From an uncultured Chromatiaceae bacterium (GTDB lineage: Bacteria; Pseudomonadota; Gammaproteobacteria; Enterobacterales; Alteromonadaceae), in assembly GCA_946482325.1 (NCBI GenBank), contig CAMLRA010000165.1, positions 1 through 9,111 of the forward strand: a stretch of DNA of 9,111 bases. Direction: 5' to 3'. Positions within the stretch are counted from its first letter, which is position 1. Every line of letters starts with the position of its first letter. A program made the position numbers and the translations under genes. Of this stretch, positions 1 to 6,266 are shown piece by piece. The notes below the pieces were generated by a model. That model was not told the origin of the DNA. It saw only the letters and a program-made list of their open reading frames with translations, and did not search any database.

Positions 1-962
1 GGCTCAATAACGTGCCTGTGACCGGCGCTGATACTGCAGCGACCGACGACCGTACGGCCATCAGCATCAATGTGCTTGGCAACGATACCGATGCAGACAG
101 CGACCCACTGAAAGTGCTCAGTGCCAGCGCGTTGACGGGGACAGTGACTATCGAAGCGGACAACCGGCTGCGCTATACGCCAAAAGCCGGCTTCAGTGGT
201 ACTGATACGGTCAGTTATCGGGTCAGTGACGGTTTTGGTGGTGAGGCGAACGGTCAGGTCAATGTGACTGTGACGGCTTACCAGACCGTCGCTGTCAGCA
301 ACAAATCATCCGGTGGTGCAGTCTCAGCGTTGTGGCTGATGGCGCTGATGCTGCTCGGGTTGGGGCGTCGGTACAGTGTGCTGTTGTTACTGCCGCTAGC
401 CGGTGCGGTGCAGGCGGGGGATTGGCAAATTCAGCTGGGGGCGGGCCAGAGTAAAGTGTCGCAGTCGGATGCTGCGTTGCAACAGGCTTTGCCGGCCGGG
501 ACTGTACGCAGTATTGATGATTCTGATCAGGCGCTGAGTTTGAGTCTGCAGTATCAGCTGTTCGAGCGGCTGGATGCTGAACTCGGTTACCTCGACCTTG
601 GCGAGGGGCGGGCCGATCTTGCGGCGGACACCTTGACGCCAACGCAGTATCATCAGACTGTCCGACAGCTGACGCCGGTGCTGGGTGATGGCGTATTTGC
701 CGGCCTGCGAATTGGCTTGTGGCAACAATACGGCTGGCGTTTACAACTTCCTCTGGGTATGTACAGGTGGAAAAGTGACCTGACCAGCACGATGAACGGC
801 AGTACTTTGCAAAGTGAGATGGATGGTACAGATCTGTACTACGGTTTGGCGCTGCAATATCTGCATGATGCGCATTGGGCAGCGGGCATCAGCTGGCAGC
901 ACATTGCACTAGAACCGGAAGATATCCGGGTGTTGCAATTTACGCTCAGTTATCGTTTTTGA
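1..962 (+). CDS. C-terminal part of a tandem-95/Ig-repeat surface protein with GlyGly-CTERM-like segment and C-terminal outer-membrane beta-barrel (5' partial)
   Basis: The frame is open from the first complete codon at position 3, so the gene begins upstream of the window; the GTG at 12 lies inside a repeat and is not a start. Nucleotides 3-275 encode one Ig/cadherin-like repeat of the tandem-95 type (motifs INVLGNDTDADSD, LRYTPKAGFSGTDTVSYRVSDGFGG). Next come SSGG (306-317), a hydrophobic run and RR (366-371), the layout of a GlyGly-CTERM sorting signal. Instead of stopping, the frame continues into a signal-peptide-like stretch ending VQA (to 416) and about 181 residues of alternating strands ending in FTLSYRF, with the terminal Phe usual for outer-membrane barrels. 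The repeats are presumably displayed at the surface. No substrate or ligand can be named. The repeat and barrel calls are strong; the role of the junction is inference. The bidirectional terminator at 992 follows. Confidence 0.8.
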   Translation, partial: LNNVPVTGADTAATDDRTAISINVLGNDTDADSDPLKVLSASALTGTVTIEADNRLRYTPKAGFSGTDTVSYRVSDGFGGEANGQVNVTVTAYQTVAVSNKSSGGAVSALWLMALMLLGLGRRYSVLLLLPLAGAVQAGDWQIQLGAGQSKVSQSDAALQQALPAGTVRSIDDSDQALSLSLQYQLFERLDAELGYLDLGEGRADLAADTLTPTQYHQTVRQLTPVLGDGVFAGLRIGLWQQYGWRLQLPLGMYRWKSDLTSTMNGSTLQSEMDGTDLYYGLALQYLHDAHWAAGISWQHIALEPEDIRVLQFTLSYRF

Positions 963-991
963 CATTCAGGCCGGGTCACTGTACTGCACTA

Positions 992-1017
992 AAAAGCCGC
1001 TGCGCTCAGCGGCTTTT
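992..1017. terminator. Bidirectional intrinsic terminator between convergent genes
   Basis: A perfect 11-bp stem (AAAAGCCGCTG / CAGCGGCTTTT) surrounds a CGCT loop. It has T-runs at its 3' end on both strands (four on plus, five on minus). It lies 30 nt after the barrel gene stop and about 20 nt after the chemoreceptor gene stop, so it can end transcription from both sides. Confidence 0.9.
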
Positions 1018-1036
1018 ATCGGAGATTTGTGCAGGT

Positions 1037-2506
1037 TTACAAAGGCTGTACGCCATACTCAGCCTGCGCTTCCTGTTGCAGGTTGTTTAATCCAACAAAC
1101 ACGGCCTGACTGGCTGTTTCCATCTTGTCGTAACAACTCAGAATATGTTCCTGGATCGTTTGCTCTCGCTGCCAGTCCAAATCAATAGAGTCGAGCAGTA
1201 AATGCACAATTTGGTGGACCTGTTGGTGCGGATGTTCCAGCGAGCGGTATCCAGGTAAATGACCAAACAGTGTGCGGCCATCGCCCAGATACCATTTACC
1301 CATCCGGCAGTTTTGATGGTCAACTTTGACCGCATTGGCTTCCTGACTGTGAGTGCCGGCATTAAAAGCGGCATAAGCATTTTGTTTGTAGACAATATGG
1401 TCCACTTTAACCAACGAGGTGAAGGTGGTAATACGGGCCTTTTGCACTTGTTGCTGTGCCTGCCCGGCATTTGCTGCCAGTGCTACAAAGCTCTGCTGCA
1501 GTGAATTCAGTTGCTGCATCATCACCGCAGCGCTGTCATTGAGTTGCTGTTGATGATGCAAAATACCTTCGCTTTGACGCTGAAATTGACCGACGACCTG
1601 ATTAATTTCACCGGTGGCCTTTTTGGTATGTTCAGCCAGAGTTTTCACTTCCTGCGCCACTACTGCAAAGCCCCGACCATGCTCACCGGCTCGTGCTGCT
1701 TCGATGGCCGCGTTTAAGGCCAGCAGATTAGTCTGGTCAGCAATACTGCCAATCAGGTCCAATATACCGTTAATTTGTGCGCCCATGGCATTGAGTGCAA
1801 TCACTGCATCACGGCTTTGCTCAGTGCGTTCTTTGTTGATAACGAAACTATCCATTACCTGAGCAATAGTGGCGCTGCTGTCTGTGGCCCGTTCGGCAGT
1901 GGCTGAGGCTATTTGGCCAATCTGCACGATTTGCTCAGTGATTTGCGACAGATCCTGCTGTGTCATATGCAGGTTGCTTTTCGTGTTCAGTGCATTCATC
2001 GACTGCATCGATGACAGCAGGCGATTCTTCACCACGTTCCGGTAGTTTTGTTCGACCTGGTCAATGGCTTTATTGATATCAATTAGCGACTGATGAAAGC
2101 CACCACTCATACCACCGGACTGTGCTGGCCGGCCAAAGCGCTCTTGCTCAACACGTGTGAAAGTAGTGCCTACTTCACGGAAGTAGGTTTCCAGCTGGTC
2201 AAACATTTCATTGACTTCCCAAGCCACCTGACCAACTTCACCCATATTCGGGACATTTGTGATCCTGGCACTGAAATCACCATCGCGGGCATTTTTCAGA
2301 ATATCGCGGATTTGCTGCAGAACCCGCAGTGGCACGGCCACTCGTCTGAATGCCAGCGTACTGCCGAGTACGGTCAACACATACAGACCCCAAGACACAA
2401 ACCAAGGCATTGCCGGGATGCTGTTCAGACTCAGGATCAGGAATAAAATCAGATTAAAGCTGACCAACAGCAAGGCAAATTTAGAGCCCCAGAACAAATT
2501 TTTCAT
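1037..2506 (-). CDS. Methyl-accepting chemotaxis protein: two TM helices, HAMP, MCP signalling domain, C-terminal zinc-binding CZB domain
   Basis: This 489-residue chemoreceptor should signal to CheA/CheW from the inner membrane. Two hydrophobic helices (about 10-29 and 36-53) are joined by only a few residues, so there is no periplasmic ligand domain. HAMP follows (about 54-108), then the MCP coiled coil with the conserved hairpin tip around 255-283 ([19 protein letters not shown]). The C-terminus (about 359-450) is a CZB domain with His370, the [10 protein letters not shown] motif (His397, Cys400) and PHQQVH (His427, His431); in known proteins CZB residues of this kind bind zinc. The start is set at the ATG at 2506, preceded by AGAGGA. 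A TTG at 2527 would add seven residues but lacks a clear ribosome site. The gene overlaps the upstream PAS gene by 26 nt, implying translational coupling, and the PAS protein is its likely input module. Confidence 0.92.
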   Translation of the reverse strand: MKNLFWGSKFALLLVSFNLILFLILSLNSIPAMPWFVSWGLYVLTVLGSTLAFRRVAVPLRVLQQIRDILKNARDGDFSARITNVPNMGEVGQVAWEVNEMFDQLETYFREVGTTFTRVEQERFGRPAQSGGMSGGFHQSLIDINKAIDQVEQNYRNVVKNRLLSSMQSMNALNTKSNLHMTQQDLSQITEQIVQIGQIASATAERATDSSATIAQVMDSFVINKERTEQSRDAVIALNAMGAQINGILDLIGSIADQTNLLALNAAIEAARAGEHGRGFAVVAQEVKTLAEHTKKATGEINQVVGQFQRQSEGILHHQQQLNDSAAVMMQQLNSLQQSFVALAANAGQAQQQVQKARITTFTSLVKVDHIVYKQNAYAAFNAGTHSQEANAVKVDHQNCRMGKWYLGDGRTLFGHLPGYRSLEHPHQQVHQIVHLLLDSIDLDWQREQTIQEHILSCYDKMETASQAVFVGLNNLQQEAQAEYGVQPL

Positions 2507-2996
2507 AGCTGCCAAAGTCCTCTTCAATCATTTGTATCAACCAGCGCATGGATTGCTCACCCCGGTCGGCTGGGTATTGTTGTTCGATTTGCCGCATGTG
2601 GCGGTAAATGGGGATCACTTTATCGACGGCGGATTTGTTGGGTTTGCGTCGGCAGGAGAAATAACCCGTGTGTCGTTTTTGTGCATCAAACACGGGTGAC
2701 ACGTTGGCAAAGACCCAATAGTTGTCACCGTTTTTTGCCCTGTTATTGACGTAAGCAAAACACTCTTCTCTGGCAGCGATTTGTTGCCACATGAACTTAA
2801 ACAGGCCTTTGGGCATGTCAGGGTGGCGCACAATATTTTGCGGCTGCCCCAGCAGTTCAGCTTCGCGATAACCGGAGATTTGCATAAAAGTCCGGTTGGC
2901 ATAGCTGATGATGCCGTTTAAGTCGGTTTTGGTAACAATAAAAGACTCCTCGTCCAGACTAATCTCGCGACCAGTCAATGGCGATTGTGACTGCAT
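2481..2996 (-). CDS. Aer-type FAD-binding PAS domain protein (CetB-like redox sensor)
   Basis: The 171-residue protein is a single PAS domain of the aerotaxis (Aer) type followed by a short helical tail; no membrane segment is visible. With the start at 2996, the motif RHPD falls at residues 57-60, the same numbering as Arg57, His58 and Asp60 needed for FAD binding in E. coli Aer, and a Trp follows at 70. [28 protein letters not shown] and the GYFSCRRKP end are further family signatures. The expected role is to sense redox or electron-transport state through FAD and pass it to the chemoreceptor encoded just downstream with a 26-nt overlap. An in-frame ATG at 3059 would add 21 residues that do not look like the family N-terminus; GGGAG upstream of 2996 also favours the shorter form. 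FAD binding is inferred from the residues. Confidence 0.88.
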   Translation of the reverse strand: MQSQSPLTGREISLDEESFIVTKTDLNGIISYANRTFMQISGYREAELLGQPQNIVRHPDMPKGLFKFMWQQIAAREECFAYVNNRAKNGDNYWVFANVSPVFDAQKRHTGYFSCRRKPNKSAVDKVIPIYRHMRQIEQQYPADRGEQSMRWLIQMIEEDFGSYEKFVLGL

Positions 2997-3139
2997 AGGC
3001 GGTTGTTCTCCCAGCGTGGTTTGACACAACAGCGGCAGGTCTGCGCATACAGACACCATGCAGCCTTGTGAGGTGAGGCGGTTTTGTACCGCAAGTGTAA
3101 ATGAACTGATGGCGACGTTTTGCTCAATTCCCCTTTGTT

Positions 3140-3153
3140 CTGATTCAGATCAA
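3140..3153. promoter_or_regulatory. Putative FNR/EtrA binding site
   Basis: The sequence CTGAT-TCAG-ATCAA matches nine of the ten conserved positions of the FNR consensus TTGAT-N4-ATCAA. It lies 144 nt upstream of the PAS gene start and 150 nt upstream of the peptidase start. The position relative to a weak minus-strand -10 (TACACT at 3094-3099) is about -60, typical of a class I activator site. The regulator is inferred; only the motif is seen. Confidence 0.45.
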
Positions 3154-3264
3154 TGGCTTTGAATATTTTTTGTCATTGCGACCAATCGCCGCTCCTGCCG
3201 GCTAAATGTTTTGCGGCAAAGCCCTGCGCTGTGATTAACTGGTTTTATCGTCATGAATAAGCTT

Positions 3265-3283
3265 GCAGCCATGACCTGGCTGC
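3265..3283 (+). repeat. Inverted repeat (hairpin) in the M61 peptidase leader
   Basis: A perfect 7-bp stem (GCAGCCA / TGGCTGC) with a TGACC loop ends 5 nt before the ribosome binding site. There is no T-run, so it is not a terminator. It could affect mRNA stability or translation, but that is speculative. Confidence 0.4.
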
Positions 3284-3288
3284 GCAGC

Positions 3289-3295
3289 AGAGGGA
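3289..3295 (+). promoter_or_regulatory. Ribosome binding site that supports the TTG start of the M61 peptidase
   Basis: AGAGGGA lies 7 nt before TTG at 3303. No ATG in this frame lies between the upstream in-frame stop (3258-3260) and the signal peptide, so TTG is the best start. Confidence 0.75.
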
Positions 3296-3302
3296 CATCA
3301 TC

Positions 3303-5108
3303 TTGTTATTAAATCGTTGTTCGCTGGCATTGTTGCTGGCTGGTTTGACCGGGGCGGCCAGTGCCGACAGTTTATATCAACTGGATTTGGCCGGGCATGA
3401 GCGGCATCAGATAGCGGTGAGCGCCCGGTTTGTGCTGAGCGATGCGGCGCCGTTGCTGCTGCAGATGTCGTCGGCATCGCCGGGTCGCTACGCCCGCCAC
3501 GACTTTGCCAAAAATATTTATGCGCTCAAAGCTCTGGATGGGCAGGGCAACCCGCTGGCCTTAGAGCGTCTGTCGCCGACCAGCTGGCAAGTCAGCGGTC
3601 ATCAGGGCGAAGTGCAAGTCAGTTATCTGTTATTTGGCAATCATGCCGATGGCACTTATAACCAGATCGACAGCCGCCACGTGCATTTAAATATGCCAGC
3701 ATCGTTGTTATTTGCGCCGGCGCTGCGGGCAGCTCCGGCTACTATCAGCTTTAAAGCTATTCCCGACGGCTGGCGGACTGCGACTCAGCTGTATCCACAG
3801 CCCGATGGCACGCTCAAAGCACCACAGCTGGACTATCTGATGGATAGCCCGCTGGAGCTGAGCGAGCATCAGCTTTACAGTTTTAGTCAGCCTTCAGCCG
3901 GCAAAACCTACCAGATTGAACTGGCGCTGCATCATGCTGGCAGTGCCGATGAAGCGAAAGTACTGCTGGAAAAAACGCAGGCAGTGGTCAGGCAACAGCA
4001 AGCGATTTTTGGTGAACTGCCGGATTTTGCTAACCAGAGGTATACCTTTATTGCGGACTATTTGCCGGGCGTCGATGGCGATGGCATGGAGCACCGCAAT
4101 TCGACCGTCGTGACCAGCGACAGCTCGCTGGCGCAAAATGAATTCAGCCAGATTGAAACCATTTCGCATGAGTTTTTTCATGCCTGGAATGTCGAGCGCA
4201 TCCGGCCGAAAAACCTCGAACCATTTGATTACAGCCAGACCAATATGAGTGACGCACTGTGGTTTGCCGAAGGTTTTACCAACTACTACGGCAAACTGGC
4301 TTTGAAGCGCAGCAGTCACTTTGATTTGGACACTTATCTGGAAAAAGTGCAAAAGCCACTGAATCAAACGCTGCAAACGCCGGCGCGGCGCTGGTCAGGC
4401 CCGGCGGCGGTCAGTCAGCAGGCGGTGTTTGTTGATGCCGGAGTGGCGGTGGATAAAACCAACTATGGCAATCACTTCCTGTCGTATTACACCTACGGCG
4501 AAGTTGTGGCACTGGCGCTGGATTTAACGCTGCGCACGCAGTACAACAGCGATTTGGACGCGCTGGTGCAGCTGATGTGGCAACGATTTGGTAAACCGGA
4601 ACAACCTTATCAGCTGGCGGACATTCAGCAGGCGCTGGCCGAAGTCAGCGGTGATGCCGACTTTGCTGCAGCGTTTTTCCGTGACAGCATTTATGGCCCG
4701 GCTTTACCGGATTTTGCTGCGTTGTTCGCGCAAATGGGTTTAACGCTGCAGCCGGAAGATGCGGAAAAAGCCTGGCTCGGGCCTTTGACGCTGGAGACCT
4801 TTGGCGATGCGGTGCGGGTGCAGTCGGTCTCGCGCGATGGCAGCCCCTGGGCCAGCGCTGGTATCACCGACGGTGATTTGTTGCTGAAGCTTGGCGCGGT
4901 GCGGTTGCGCTCCGCTGACGACATTGATACTGCGCTCAAAGCGGCCCGGCCCGGTGATGTGCTGGCGCTGCAATACCGTCGTTTTGACCGTGAGCACACA
5001 GTGCAAATCACCGTCGCGGCGGATCCGGCGCTGAAGCTGAGCCTGGATAAAAAAGCCAGCCGCGCCAGTGTGAAGCGCCGCGATGCCTGGTTAGGGGCAA
5101 AAAAATAA
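3303..5108 (+). CDS. Secreted M61-family metallopeptidase with C-terminal PDZ domain
   Basis: The 601-residue protein has a signal peptide (hydrophobic core about 7-15, probable cleavage after ASA at 21), so it acts in the periplasm or outside. An N-terminal beta-rich domain (about 25-200) precedes a thermolysin-like catalytic domain. There the zinc motif HEFFH places His289, Glu290 and His293, with the third ligand Glu323 in WFAEGFTNYYG. The family-typical GMEH (261-264) and YYTYGE (395-400) are also present. A PDZ domain spans about 497-572 and may help bind substrate C-termini. M61 enzymes include glycyl aminopeptidases, and length and order fit that family; the actual substrate cannot be read from sequence. 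The start is TTG, 7 nt after AGAGGGA. The gene stands alone between divergent taxis genes and convergent lpxO and ends at a strong terminator. Confidence 0.92.
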   Translation: MLLNRCSLALLLAGLTGAASADSLYQLDLAGHERHQIAVSARFVLSDAAPLLLQMSSASPGRYARHDFAKNIYALKALDGQGNPLALERLSPTSWQVSGHQGEVQVSYLLFGNHADGTYNQIDSRHVHLNMPASLLFAPALRAAPATISFKAIPDGWRTATQLYPQPDGTLKAPQLDYLMDSPLELSEHQLYSFSQPSAGKTYQIELALHHAGSADEAKVLLEKTQAVVRQQQAIFGELPDFANQRYTFIADYLPGVDGDGMEHRNSTVVTSDSSLAQNEFSQIETISHEFFHAWNVERIRPKNLEPFDYSQTNMSDALWFAEGFTNYYGKLALKRSSHFDLDTYLEKVQKPLNQTLQTPARRWSGPAAVSQQAVFVDAGVAVDKTNYGNHFLSYYTYGEVVALALDLTLRTQYNSDLDALVQLMWQRFGKPEQPYQLADIQQALAEVSGDADFAAAFFRDSIYGPALPDFAALFAQMGLTLQPEDAEKAWLGPLTLETFGDAVRVQSVSRDGSPWASAGITDGDLLLKLGAVRLRSADDIDTALKAARPGDVLALQYRRFDREHTVQITVAADPALKLSLDKKASRASVKRRDAWLGAKK

Positions 5109-5135
5109 CAGCGTTGCTTCATACCTGATCAAAGC

Positions 5136-5163
5136 AAAGGCCGGTGTTCAACCGGCCTTTTTT
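5136..5163 (+). terminator. Intrinsic terminator after the M61 peptidase gene
   Basis: A perfect 10-bp stem (AAAGGCCGGT / ACCGGCCTTT) with a GTTCA loop is followed by a run of six T. It sits 28 nt after the stop codon. On the minus strand the T-run is only three long, so it is a weaker terminator for lpxO. Confidence 0.92.
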
Positions 5164-5189
5164 ATGGCGATTGATCTGCGCATTGGTGT

Positions 5190-6149
5190 TCAAACGACGC
5201 TGGCGACCACCTGGTATATGCCATGTAACATCAAATAAAACAGTGCCAGCAGGGTGGTGTTCAGGCTGTATTTCACCACTTTGTATAAGCGTGGTTTGGT
5301 CTTTTTCATCGTTTTGCCCTGACCAAGCAGCGGTGAGACTTTGGCAAACAAAGCGCTGGCTTTACCGACTTTATCTTCAGCGGTATTCGGCACCACGGTG
5401 GTCCGTACCAGAAAACCATAAAAGAAATTAAACACCCGGCCCGGCCAGTACATTGGTCTTTCGATGTCGCACATCAGGATCAGGCGGTACTGGTCCGTAT
5501 CATTGCGGACAAAGTGCGGAAAAGTCTCATCAAAAATAAAGGCTTCGCCATCGCGCCAGTGCGCAGCTTTGCCATCGACATTAATAAAACAGTCCGGTGA
5601 GTTTGGCACCATCAGGCCAAAATGGTAACGCAATGAACAGGCCAGCGGGTCCGAATGAATCGTGAGTTGCGAATGCGGCGGCAGAATCGAAAACATCGCG
5701 CCTTTGATTTCGGGGATTTTTTGCAAAATCGCCAGCGTCTGTGGGCAGGCCTTTTTTGCGCTCTTGTGCTGATAGCCATACCAGCACAGATAAAACTTGC
5801 TCCAGCCATATTTAAAAAAGGTTCTGAAACCAACGTCATAATAACCAGGGCTGCCGGGTTCATTGGTCTGGCAAAACGCTTTGTTGTCAAACAGGGCTTT
5901 GGCTTCTGCCAGAATGGTCGGGTAATGCTGTTGAATTAAATGCAAATTTTTATACTGTGCCGGGTCGATATAAGCGCCTTGCGCTTTGCGCTTGGTGAAC
6001 AAATACAACACGCAGTTAAAAGGCGCGAAAATCGGCCAGCTTTTACGTAAATACTGGCTGAAACTCTGATAACGGGCGTCACCGCGTAAGCGATACACAT
6101 AAAAAATCGTGGCAGAAAACCAGCAGAGAATAAACAGCGTGAATAGCAT
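5190..6149 (-). CDS. lpxO: LpxO-like lipid A Fe(II)/2-oxoglutarate-dependent hydroxylase
   Basis: The 319-residue protein belongs to the aspartyl/asparaginyl beta-hydroxylase fold and resembles Salmonella LpxO closely in motif order: APFNCVLYLF, YDVGF..FFK.GW.KFYL.WY, CPQT, AMFSILPP, then HSDP (His165, Asp167), INVDG, WRDGEAFIFDE, His212 in FPHFVRN and Arg222 before CDIERP. His165, Asp167 and His212 are the expected iron ligands and Arg222 the likely 2-oxoglutarate contact. LpxO enzymes add a 2-hydroxyl to a secondary acyl chain of lipid A at the inner membrane. An N-terminal anchor (1-21) is present; a further hydrophobic helix near the C-terminus (about 295-317) suggests a second anchor. 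The ATG at 6149 is chosen because AAGGA lies 5 nt upstream; an upstream GTG at 6191 has no such site. The gene is convergent with the peptidase and lies downstream of the two-component operon. Confidence 0.9.
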   Translation of the reverse strand: MLFTLFILCWFSATIFYVYRLRGDARYQSFSQYLRKSWPIFAPFNCVLYLFTKRKAQGAYIDPAQYKNLHLIQQHYPTILAEAKALFDNKAFCQTNEPGSPGYYDVGFRTFFKYGWSKFYLCWYGYQHKSAKKACPQTLAILQKIPEIKGAMFSILPPHSQLTIHSDPLACSLRYHFGLMVPNSPDCFINVDGKAAHWRDGEAFIFDETFPHFVRNDTDQYRLILMCDIERPMYWPGRVFNFFYGFLVRTTVVPNTAEDKVGKASALFAKVSPLLGQGKTMKKTKPRLYKVVKYSLNTTLLALFYLMLHGIYQVVASVV

Positions 6150-6154
6150 AGAGA

Positions 6155-6159
6155 TCCTT
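6155..6159 (-). promoter_or_regulatory. Ribosome binding site of lpxO
   Basis: AAGGA on the minus strand lies 5 nt before ATG at 6149. It decides for the 319-residue form over the longer GTG-initiated frame. Confidence 0.75.
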
Positions 6160-6240
6160 GTTGTTATTGTTATGTCTGTGGTTGGCTGCACAAGTTTTCA
6201 GGGACTTCAGCTCAGCACAGATGGATGACGTTCAAATGAC

Positions 6241-6264
6241 AGCGCCGGACAAAGCTCCGGCGCT
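6241..6264 (-). terminator. Hairpin just after the sensor kinase gene, possible weak terminator
   Basis: A perfect 9-bp GC-rich stem (AGCGCCGGA / TCCGGCGCT) with a 6-nt loop starts 2 nt after the kinase stop codon. The minus-strand sequence after it (GTCATTTG) has no real T-run. It may terminate poorly or protect the transcript end, leaving room for read-through into lpxO. Confidence 0.55.
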
Positions 6265-6266
6265 GG

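Larger units (their letters stand above)
2997..3302. other. Divergent intergenic region between the taxis module and the M61 peptidase gene
   Basis: About 306 nt without a convincing gene. The leftmost 63 nt could be coding if the PAS gene starts at 3059. The region holds an FNR-like box (3140-3153), a small hairpin in the peptidase leader (3265-3283) and the peptidase ribosome site (3289-3295). A possible minus-strand -10 element (TACACT, 3094-3099) would put the FNR-like box near -60. No good sigma-70 promoter for the peptidase was found by eye, and no sigma-28 promoter for the taxis genes. Confidence 0.6.

Noticed and set aside
339..416. Internal ATG codons (339, 348) that could start a separate barrel gene with its own signal peptide
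   Set aside because: No ribosome binding site is visible upstream and the reading frame is continuous with the repeat domain, so one fused protein is the simpler reading. Re-initiation is not excluded.
2481..2506. Frameshift splitting a single Aer-like protein, or programmed frameshifting, at the PAS/chemoreceptor overlap
   Set aside because: The downstream gene has its own ATG with AGAGGA upstream, both proteins look complete, and the A-run in the overlap does not form a standard slippery heptamer. Overlap of this size is normal for coupled genes.
3060..3240. Sigma-28 flagellar promoter for the taxis genes
   Set aside because: No pairing of a TAAA-like -35 with a GCCGATAA-like -10 at about 15 nt spacing was found on the minus strand.
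3894..4376. Open frame of 160 codons on the minus strand inside the M61 peptidase gene
   Set aside because: It lies antisense to conserved catalytic-domain sequence, has no recognisable family motif and is a shadow of the coding strand's codon use.
6225..6240. ATGAC direct repeat with 11-bp period as a firm regulator site
   Set aside because: Five-base units recur by chance often, and the regulator's likely site is the inverted repeat at 8471-8486, so this is mentioned only as a weak hint.
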